Shown here piece after piece: positions 55,642-64,000 of a stretch of DNA of 64,000 bases. Origin of the DNA: Lichina pygmaea (Eukaryota > Ascomycota > Lichinomycetes > Lichinales > Lichinaceae); assembly GCA_963422465.1 (NCBI GenBank), contig OY730171.1, positions 3,162,001 through 3,226,000 of the forward strand. The letters run 5' to 3'. Under the pieces are notes generated by a model. That model searched no databases. It was not told where the DNA came from and saw only the letters and a program-made list of their open reading frames with translations. Position numbers and translations under genes: made by a program. Numbering within the stretch: position 1 is the first letter of the stretch; every line of letters starts with the position of its first letter.

Positions 55642-58600
55642 AGTTCTCGGTGGGTTCCCACGAGTTCTCCTCATTGTCATACCCTAACCACTTGACCAGG
55701 TATTCGATTTTCCGTCCGCTTCTCCGGCTGTCTAGGATCCTTTCGACATCGTACTCTTCTTCGTCGTCCTCGAAGTGCCATTCTGTTTCGATTGCTGCGT
55801 CACTGGGTGCTGGCTCGAGCAGCGAGACATGGAATACTCAGTGTATCCGTGCCTTTTTTGGCAGTCTCAGTCGGTAGTTGACTTCTCCAGTGCGCTTCTC
55901 AATCTCAAACAGTCTGATTCGTACATGATCCAGCTTTTTGCTCGGTCGCTTCGAGCGCAGGTTTTTTGTTGACAAATAGACCTTATCCCCCCTCTCCAGG
56001 GTTGGTCCCTTCAACCTTTTGCTGTTTAGGCGGTGGCTTGTTGTCTTTTGTGCAGATTCAATTGCAGTCTTCATTTCCTCATGCATAGCAGTGAGTTTTT
56101 CGACGTTCGTTGAAGTGCCACTTCCAGCCGCCATCGCTTCCCAGCGGGGGTTTCTGCCGTAGTTTGCAAAGAACAGCGTCATGCCCGTCACGCTGTGTTG
56201 CTGATCGTTGTACGCAAACTGAGCCATTGGTAGCAGTTCTACCCAATCGTCCTGTCGGTGGTTGACGTAGTGGCGTAGATACTGTTCCATCATCTGGTTT
56301 GTTCTCTCAGTTTGTCTGTCTGTTTGTGGATGGTAGGCAGTAGACATCCTCGTGTCTATCCCTAGCTGTCTTGTCCACGTGTTCCAGAATTTTGAGGTGA
56401 AGAGTTTGTCTCGATCCGAGATAATCTTCGTGGGTAGCCCTCACTGGCTAACCAATTCTTTGAGCAGGACATTGGCGAGTTCGCTCGCTGTTCCTGTCTC
56501 TCGCCACAGGATCAGGTGAGCGTATTTGGTGAGTTTGTCAACAACCACCAAGATACTGTCATATTTCACCTTTGTTACCGGGTCCTCTGACCTCGGCAGC
56601 TTCACCACAAAATCCATTGTGATGGTATCCCAAGCCACTTCTGGGAGGTCCATTTGTTGACTCTCTCCATAGGGTTTGTGGCGTGACGGTTTGTTTTTCG
56701 CACACTCTTCGCAGTTGCGAATAAATTCCGTCACTTTCCACTTCATTCCGTTGAAGTGGTAACATCTCCAGATCTTTTCCAGGGTCTTGTCTCACCCAGG
56801 ATGTCCGTGTAGAGGTCCATCGTGATGTTGTCGAATCACGTCCTCTTGTGCGCTCTCTGGCACTTCTTCCTTGTTCGTGGCCGTAACGTTGTGGCCTAGG
56901 GTCAGGAGTGCACCTATTTCTTCAGTTTTCGCTAACTGAGGTTGAGCATAAACCAGAGTTTGTCCTTTTGTCGCTAGGATTGGGCGCTCTTCTGTCGTGT
57001 CGTCTGTCGTCATATCAGGCCGCCTGCTAAGCGTGTCCGCTCGTGCGTTTTCTGATCCTTTTCGATAGAAGATCTGGAAGTTGTATGAAGCTAAAAGCTC
57101 CGCCCAACGGACTTGTCGTCTGTTTAGCTTCTTCGTCGTCGTGAAGTAAGCCAAATTCTTGTGGTCTGAGTACACGTCCACTGTGTACTTTGCTCCTTCC
57201 AGGTAAGGTCTCCACTCCTGGAATGCGTCGACAATCGCTAACAACTCCTTGTCGTGAACATCGTACCTGAGTTCTGGGCCAGAGAACTTTCTCGATCAGT
57301 ATGCGACAGGGTGTAGGCAGTTTTCGGCGTCTGGTTGACACAAGCAAGATCCAAGTGCTTGGTCCGAGGCATCCGTCTCCATGATGATCCGCTGTCCGGG
57401 ATCAAATGATGCCAGTATGGGTGCGGAGGTGAACTTCTCTTTCAGCTCCTGGAACGCTCTCTCTTGGCTGTTCCCCCATGTGAAGGTTTCTTCCTTCTTT
57501 GTTAGTTCAGTCAAGGGTGCTGCTGTCCTCGAGTACTCCTTGATGAATCGTCAGTAGAAGTTCGCAAATCCCAGGAAGGATTGGACTTCTTTGAGGTTTT
57601 TGGGTGTTGGCCAGTCTCGTACTGCCGTGATCTTTGTATCGTCCATACGGATTCCTTCCGTTGTCAGGATCGACCCCAAATATTCCACTTCTTTCACGTG
57701 GAAGACGCTCTTATCAAGGCGTAACCTCATTCCTGCTTCTTGGAGCGCATGTAGGATCTTCTTGACATGCTGTCTGTGCTCCTCCAGGGTTCCATTGGTG
57801 TAAACCAAGACATCGTCGATATAAGCGGTAACAAATATATCCAGGTATTGTCGGAGGATGGCGTTAATGAGCGATTGGAACGTCGCCGGTGCATTCGTAA
57901 GGCCGAATGGCATAACAGTATACTCGTAATGCCCGTACCTTGTACGAAAGGCTGTCTTCTATTCTTCGCCATCTTTCATCCTAACCAGGTTGAAAGCGCC
58001 TCAGATGTTGAACTTGGTAAACCACTTGGCTCCTTGGATTCGGTCCTGGATTTCTGATATTAACAGTAGCAGGTAGCGATTCTTAATCGTGATCGCATTA
58101 AGCTGCCGGTAGTCGACACACAGTCGTAATTTGCCGTCTTTCTTTGGCACAAACAATATCGGGTATCCGGCCGGTGATGTTGAAGATCTTATGAACCCTT
58201 TCGCTAGGTTCTCGTCCAGGTAATCTCTTAAGGCCTCAAGCTCCTTTGCTGATAGAGCGTAAATAGGGCTATGTGTGGGTTTCTTTCCGTCTTCCAGCGG
58301 AATTTCGTGATCCCACTCTTGGTGTTCTGGTAGCGTCGCGACCACTTCCTCACCAAACATCTCCTGGTAGTCTTTATACTCACTTGGCAGCTGCGGTGCC
58401 TGAGTCTCGCCCACGGCGTCATGCGTGGTGCAAAGTTGATGGTTTCGGGGCTTCATCCAAGCCACATAGGCTCGCCCTCGCCGGTGGTGCTTCTTCCACC
58501 CTGCATATGAGATCTCTTTGATTCTCACTTTCTCTGGCTCTGCTCGAGTTGCCAGACTCCTCTTCAGAAAGACTAGGTGCCTTCTTTTCCAGTCGATCCT

Positions 58601-60552
58601 TGGGTTTTGACTTTCCAACCACGGAAGACCCAATATAACTTCATGTGGTATCTGGACCAAGTCGAATTCTTCTGATCTGATTGTCGTACCGTCAACACAC
58701 AGTCGTAGGTTCTTGGTCTCCTTCGTCACTCGTCCTTGGTCGTTGGAGAGTGGTGTCCCGTCCACTACCGTTAGCTGGTATGGATTCCTCTTTTCCTGAG
58801 TCGGGATCTTGTGCTTCCTGGCGAAACTTTCTGACATGAAGTTGCCAGTAGCTCCAGAGTCGATCATGGCGTTTGTCAGGTGCCCGTTGACTCTCATCTT
58901 GATGCGAAAATGCAGACTGCAGGCTGTCGCGTCGAGGCTCTGCTCGACCCCTTCTCTCCGGAGTGTTGTCTTGCCTGCTCTTCCGACTCCGGATTTGAAG
59001 AGCACTGCTAGTTTTTTGAACAACCAAGGCCCTGAGCCTGGCGTTCTGCCACGTGTCTTTCGCATTTTTCGGTGAAGCATAGCTCCCATGCGTCTTCTCC
59101 GCAATCATCGCGTTCTTTCCCTTGCTGGCTTAGCTGGTGCTTGATGCTCCAGGCTTTCTTGTGGTATTCTGGGCCAGGGAAGTAGTGCCTTCTCCTTTTC
59201 TCTAGGAGATGTTCCTTGCAGTGGTGGTCCTCGCATCCTTTCCAATAAGGACATCCGCAGGCTGGTGTCGTAGCCTGGTGATGGTCCACTTGCGCTGCGA
59301 TGTCTCGGGGCTGTGAGATGCTGATGGTGTCGTCCACCCATCGCGTCACTCTTGCTTCGCCGTCCTCCGACAAGGTCGCATCCTGTCGTCGGAGTAGTGG
59401 TGTCTCGGGAATTGGTGGCATGCCGGTTATGTCAATCTCGTAGTCTGTTGTATCGAATTCGGAGATCAGGTCATCCTCCCAATGAACCTTATCGATCTGG
59501 TCTTGGATTGCGTGCAGGTCCTCCAGTGACCTCTGCAGATCATTCTCCAGTCTTTCGATGTGCTGTCTGAGATTGTCCTCCTGTCCGAGGAGTGTTGCTT
59601 CTGACCGGTTCATGGGTAGCGTGCCTCTGGGAGCCCTCGGTGGCTCCTGAATACCCTTGCCTTTCCAGGCACCGGTGGCATTCAACTGCTTACCCTTGCC
59701 TTCCTTCTTCTTCTTGCTTTGGCAGTTGGCTGCGAGGTGTCCTACCTTCTGGCAATTGTAACACTTCCGTGTTTCTTTCTTCTTTGTTGCCTGTGGTGTT
59801 GTTGCATCGATCTCCATGGGTGTCAAGCCGTACTTGTCTTGTGCTGGCACTGTCTTTTTGCCCCATGGCCTTGCATGCTTGCCTCACTTCTCAAGTTCTC
59901 GTTCGAACTGTCGGTCGTCGATGTGTACCGCTGTGTCGATCATATCCTCGAGGTCGGTGGGTCGGTCTCCTCGTGCGATGTCATCCTTGACTCGTTCCTT
60001 GAGAGCTTGGTAGAATAGTGCCGTCAAGGCACTGTCTCCCTATTGCGTCCTCACTGACAACTGTTGGAACTTCGCCGCGAAGTCTGATGCTGACCCTGTC
60101 TGCCGTAGTGCTTGGAGCTTTCGTTCCGCGTCTCGTTCTTCATCAATGACCCCGAAGGTCTTCTTCATCTGGGTCTTGAAAGTAGAGAATCTCCCAATAA
60201 TCTGCCGTGTCATGGTCTCCATGCTAGAGGGATCTTCCTTGTTGTCGAGGAAGTCTCGTAGGTAGACATTGAACCAGGCAAATGTCGGTCCGTCCAGGTA
60301 GGAAGCTGCGAACAGCACCTTCTCCTGTTCCGTAGGGAATTGTGCGGCGTTGAATCTGTAGTAAAGCTCAAGCTGAGAGAAGAATAATTCCAATCCCCCT
60401 CGTGATCCATCGTACCTCTTCGGCGTACCTACCTTCAACGGCTTTGGAGGTAAGGTGAGGGTGGTAGGGACAGGTGGTTCCTGGGCTTGCGCCTGAGGCG
60501 CAGCCCGAGGTTGGCCTGCCTGCGAAGGGGTAGGGCTGCGTGGATCTGCCAT
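55559..60552 (-). pseudogene. gag-pol region of gypsy element 3
   Basis: Parts in order: gag starting MADPRSPTPSQAGQ with a capsid-like region (YDGSRGGLELFFSQLELYYR); zinc knuckle CYNCQKVGHLAANC; aspartic protease (AMIDSGATGNFM); reverse transcriptase (LRLCVDYRQLNAITIKNRY; MPFGLTNAPATFQSL; catalytic YIDD); RNase H (METDASDQALG; DVYSDHKNLAYF); integrase (CEECAKNKPSRHKPY; MSTAYHPQTDRQTERTNQ); C-terminal chromodomain (EYDVERILDSRRSG; YLVKWLGYDNEENSWEP). The family is chromovirus Ty3/gypsy. The region is broken in about half a dozen or more places and is treated as a fossil. Confidence 0.92.
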
Positions 60553-60590
60553 CGTATTGAGCCGGTGTCCTATGTGTTAGAGGCTGAAAC

Positions 60591-61003
60591 TGTTAAAGGC
60601 CAGTCCACGTTCACACAGAATGTGGGTGGTCCTGTCTTCGACCGAGGAGGGCAGGGACTCAATAGATGAATAGCAAGTGGGGTAACTCTCTTGCTATTGT
60701 CGCTCGTAATGTGTGTTCAGCCTGGAGAGCTATTCTCTCCGGCTATCTGGGTTCTTATATACAGGAGCCTGAGGGGGGGGGGTCCTCCCGAGGGGTATCA
60801 GCTTTCTGCGTGGACGAGCTGGACGAGCTGGTTACACATCGTCCACCTCGTCCACCGGGTCGGGTGAACATTGTTCCTGTGGATGAGCTGGACAAGCTGG
60901 TTACACATCGTCCACCTCGTCCACCGGGTCGGGTGAACATTGCTCCGTGTACCTCTGTACACTCGCTTCGGTCGGCTCAGCTGTTCCGGCCTGGGCCTTA
61001 ACA
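60591..61003 (-). repeat. 5' LTR of gypsy element 3
   Basis: 413 bp, TGTTAAGGCC...CCTTTAACA in element orientation. It has a symmetrical TATATA (TATATAAG in sense, TTATATACA in antisense) and a G-run of 10, plus an internal repeat of about 60-63 bp (GAGCTGGTTACACATCGTCC occurs twice). Confidence 0.95.
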
Positions 61004-62304
61004 CTTCAGCTTTTCTCAAGTCTTTGAAAACTTTGAGATTTTTCTTTTGGGGTAGTCTGCAAAATAGCTCCCAGACTGAAGAACATTTCTGTCTGTTTGC
61101 CTGCCATCTGGCTTCCCACTCTTTCTGAAACACTTCTTGAAATTGTTTCTTAGAGTAATCTTGGTTAGTGGTTAGTTCTTCTAGCCATCTTGCTTTCCAG
61201 TTAGGTGTGATAGTAGACAGAGACTTTGGAGGTGTTCTCAGAGTAGAAACAAAAACAGTGATCTGGGAAAAGAGCTTATAGAGAAGTGAGGAGAGAGGAT
61301 TAGAAGAAGTATTGGAAAAATAGAAAGATTGTAGGAAAGTTGCTGTTCTAAATTTGAAATAAAGATCAAGAGGTGGTAGGAATAGTTCTCCTTCAATAAG
61401 AAATGTAGGAGTAGCTTTGAAGACACCTCCTATAGTTTTTAGACACTTAGTCTGGAAAAGATTTAGAGAAGAAATATTAGAAGGTTTTTTGTGGGGATTG
61501 AACCAGACTCCTACTGCATAGCTGAGAAGTGATCTCAGTATTGCAGTGTAGACAAGTCTAGCAGAGAGAACAGGTAGACCCCATGTAGAAAAAGTAGTTC
61601 TGGAAAGTGCTGAGAAAAACTTGGAAGCTTTCTGTAACATGATTTTCTGGTGTTTTTTCCAGAGAAGCTTGGAATCATAGTGTAGTCCCAGAATACGCAC
61701 TTCTTCCTTAGGCTGTAGTACCACTTCTCCAAGTCTTAGACTGAGCTGAAGATTATCTGTTCTTCTTCTAGAAAAATGGAGAAGTTCATACTTTTCAGGT
61801 GCAAACTTCATTCTATGTTTTCTTGCCCAGTCTAAACACTTGGAGTGAGTAGACTTTAGCTTCAGGAGATTGCTTTTAAGAGAAGGGGAAAATGCCAGAA
61901 GGTTTGTGTCATCTGCAAAGCCCAGAGCTGATACACCTTTCTCTGGTGTATGAACAGTATTATGAAGATCTGAAATATAGAAAAGAAATAAAATAGGAGA
62001 GAGAGGTGAACCTTGAGAGACTCCACAGTGTACTGGAAAAAAAGAAAACTCTGAATCATCAAAGACAAGAGAGGTTTTTCTTTGGGTAGTGAAAGAAAAG
62101 ATCCAGTTAACAAACCAGCTGGGGATTCCTTTTCTCTCCAGGATTTTCTTGAGAATTTCTGGCAGAACTCTATCATAAGCTCCTGAGATATCCAGAGAAA
62201 GAAGACTCACTACCATTCCTTTCTTCCAGACTTTTTCAACTTGGGAAGTGAGTAGAAATAGTGCAGACTCAGTTGATCTTCCTTTTCTAAAGCTCATCTG
62301 GACT

Positions 62305-63524
62305 ACAGTTGAGCTATGCCGAGGCATAGCGCAGAGTCGACATCCTGTGCAGGGTCTCTGCCACGCTTCCCCGCAGTCCTGAGGTCTTTTGCGCTCCGCC
62401 GTGTACGCTGACCCCTAGGTCCTGCTTCGGAGTGCCGGGTTGCCAGCCCGGAGCCCACACTCCAACTGCAGTTTGCTCCTTGAGTCTGTCATTTGCAGCC
62501 TGAGCCTGCACTCTGTACAGACCAGCATGCGCTTCTGTCCTCTCGGGCCATATAGACAGTCTTGTAGTAGGCCCAGACCCTACTGCTGTCACTGCTATTA
62601 TATGCCACACCCCGCAGCTCTCGCTGTTTCGCGTTATCTCTGTAGATCTCTTGTACAGAGGCCGACCATGCCTCGCAGGCTCTACAGACCCTGCAGGCTA
62701 TGCCAGCACCTGCAGGATTGCCTTTCCAGCCCACTAACCAAGTAGGGAGAAGTCTCTGTCTGCCCGCTGTCACCTGTGGGACCCCGGATGTACGTGGTGG
62801 CCCACTGGAGAACCTCCAGTGCCCTAGCCCTGGTCTGTAGGTGGCCCGAAGAGAATCTGTGGCAAGACCTTAGGCAAAACCATCAAGCCAGCACTTTGAC
62901 TATCACACAGCCCTTAGGTACTGGAGTGGCAGAAACCCTTTGTGCCACCTGCTTGCCTTCTTTAACACGTAGTCCCTGTTTGATTAACAACACCGCAGTA
63001 CAGACATCACTCCCCTCCTAGAACAAGATCCTTGATGCATCAGCTGCTGGAGACTCTGCCAGAAGGGGGGTGTGCGATAGGAACTCCTCTTGTCTACTCC
63101 AGAGGTGCCCTGTCGGGTGTCTAGACTTCACATCCACCAGTTGCAAGGCTGGCTTCAGGCTGTAGTGTACACGGTAGACATCTGTCAGGTGGTTTTCATA
63201 ACCAGTTTGGTCGAAGTCCTCTGTTCTGCTGATGTCACTTCACAGGGGTGTCCAGGGTGCCTGCACAACACCTCCGGTGGCCCGTCACTCCACGGGCACC
63301 AGCAGCTTGACTGGTGACTCAATTAGCTCTCAGTGCAGCGACTACAAGCAGCTTGGGAGACTGCCTGCCATCACTGCCCCAAGGTTCCCAGCCTGCACTG
63401 TGTGGAGGTTTGAGTCTTCGCAGGCCCAGGACTAGATTATTACTGCTGGGAAACCAGGTGACTCTTCTTTCTGGCAGTACTCTGCAGACAGGAAACACCC
63501 AACCAGTGCCAAACAATCTCTAAC
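62305..63524 (+). mobile_element. Probable 5' untranslated region of LINE E
   Basis: Starts at the truncated 5' end of LINE D and leads to a LINE-type ORF1 at 63525. No supported reading frame. It keeps some CpG. The left boundary is inferred from where LINE D homology stops. Part of it could be older unrelated repeat. Confidence 0.4.
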
Positions 63525-64000
63525 ATGGCTCCCAAGAAGAAAAAACCCACCTTTTCAGAAAGTAACACCAGAGCTACACCAGCTATACTCTCCCAACCAG
63601 CTCCCAGTCTGGCTAGCACCCAGTCCAGCTCTCCTACCCCCCAAACAGCTCCCCAGAGTGACTACAAACTAGTAGACTCCTGGATCAAAACTCAACCAGT
63701 CCCAGAATCCATTCTGAAAAGCTGGGAAAATATCAAAAAGAACTCCTTCCCTACAGAAGCCCCTAGCTCTACTGGCCTCACCAACAGAATCTTCCAGGAG
63801 CTGGAGAATATCAACAAGCGGCTGGACAAACAAGAAGCCAAGCCATCATATGCCCAGGCTGTCCAAAAATCTATTCCAGCACAAATCCCTCTACCTGCAA
63901 GAATTCTCAAAGAAGTTCTTGTACATCCTGGTATCCAGCCACCTGACATGGCTAATAGAACTCACATCCAGCTTTTCCAGGCTCTTCAAGACAGACTACC
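63525..64000 (+). CDS. LINE ORF1 (gag-like), runs off the window
   Basis: An open frame of 158 codons from the ATG at 63525 to the window edge without a stop. It starts MAPKKKKPTFSESN, then a Ser/Thr/Pro/Gln-rich stretch, SWENIKKNSFP, a short coiled coil (NRIFQELENINKRLDKQEAK) and SYAQAVQKSIP. A basic start, a low-complexity stretch, a coiled coil and a (P)SYAQAV-type motif are what I remember of ORF1 in fungal Tad1-type LINEs, which act as RNA-binding nucleoprotein. Zinc knuckles, if present, would lie beyond the window. The frame is intact as far as it can be seen, so LINE E may be a fuller copy. Confidence 0.65.
   Translation, partial: MAPKKKKPTFSESNTRATPAILSQPAPSLASTQSSSPTPQTAPQSDYKLVDSWIKTQPVPESILKSWENIKKNSFPTEAPSSTGLTNRIFQELENINKRLDKQEAKPSYAQAVQKSIPAQIPLPARILKEVLVHPGIQPPDMANRTHIQLFQALQDRL

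Larger units (their letters stand above)
54646..61003 (-). mobile_element. Ty3/gypsy element 3 (chromovirus), both LTRs, inside LINE D
   Basis: 6358 bp on the minus strand: 5' LTR 61003-60591, gag from 60552, pol to about 55559, an antisense ORF (55111-55641, plus strand), and 3' LTR 55058-54646. Perfect 5-bp target duplication CTTCA (54641-54645 and 61004-61008). A purine-rich tract (GGAGGGAGGGGATGG) abuts the 3' LTR. The LTRs are 413 bp each and differ at about eight sites, all apparently CpG transitions, so the insertion is recent in the window's history. The coding part is broken in about half a dozen or more places, though CpG-rich and well recognisable. Confidence 0.95.
54163..62304 (-). 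mobile_element. LINE D (family 2), split by gypsy element 3
   Basis: A family-2 LINE on the minus strand in two pieces: 62304-61004 (reverse transcriptase from QMSFRKGRSTESALFLL through GFADDTNLLAF and on) and 54645-54163 (C-terminal zinc motif CSCGFGEETAQHITFSC, 3' end and tail). The 5' end is truncated inside the RT domain. The RT frame 62297-61009 is open (it runs on into the LTR of the inserted gypsy element). The gypsy element 54646-61003 sits between the pieces with a 5-bp duplication, so it inserted later. Confidence 0.88.

Overview
The window looks like a filamentous ascomycete (Pezizomycotina). Host genes carry short GT-AG introns (about 44-157 nt), encode standard fungal proteins (APC10, prefoldin 4, SDA1, mitochondrial phosphate carrier), and sit beside filamentous-fungus-type hypothetical and secreted proteins. 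The genus cannot be fixed from sequence alone. Gene models were spliced by eye from reading frame, splice-site consensus and family alignment from memory; no search was run.

Layout. 1-6000 is ordinary gene space: APC10 (-), a small hypothetical gene (+), prefoldin subunit 4 (-) and SDA1 (+), the last two sharing a 258-bp divergent promoter. 6000-19000 is gene-poor and low in complexity: two solo LTRs of one family in opposite orientation on either side of a large His/Gly-rich repeat protein gene, a small Q-rich hypothetical gene, a small secreted cysteine-containing protein, long G/C homopolymers, and intergenic DNA crowded with GTAC/CGTACG words. 19000-44200 is a nested transposon block, visibly poor in CpG: two near-identical LINEs head to tail (A and B), a Ty3/gypsy element broken by a LINE fragment and a SINE, parts of a second gypsy family in both orientations, a second LINE subfamily (C), LTR remnants, and a Tc1/mariner fossil. 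44485-45584 returns to host DNA with the phosphate carrier. 45600-49400 is low-complexity with at most one doubtful gene. 49404-52842 is a large conserved fungal protein. 53200-64000 is a second transposon block that keeps most CpG: a young SINE, LINE fragments, a gypsy chromovirus (54646-61003) with both LTRs and a perfect target duplication lying inside LINE D, and the 5' part of another LINE (ORF1) running off the window end.

Main biology. (1) Repeats decay almost only at CpG: the two LTRs of the 54646-61003 element differ at about eight sites and, by eye, every one is a CpG transition. This points to CpG methylation/deamination or a CpG-directed RIP-like process. (2) Two different gypsy families carry an extra ORF antisense to pol, between the chromodomain and the 3' LTR, encoding a fungal zinc-cluster-like cysteine motif; in the better preserved copy a coiled coil follows. 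(3) A tRNA-derived SINE shares its 3' end with the two LINE subfamilies, which suggests LINE-driven mobilisation. These are the best candidates for something not well described.
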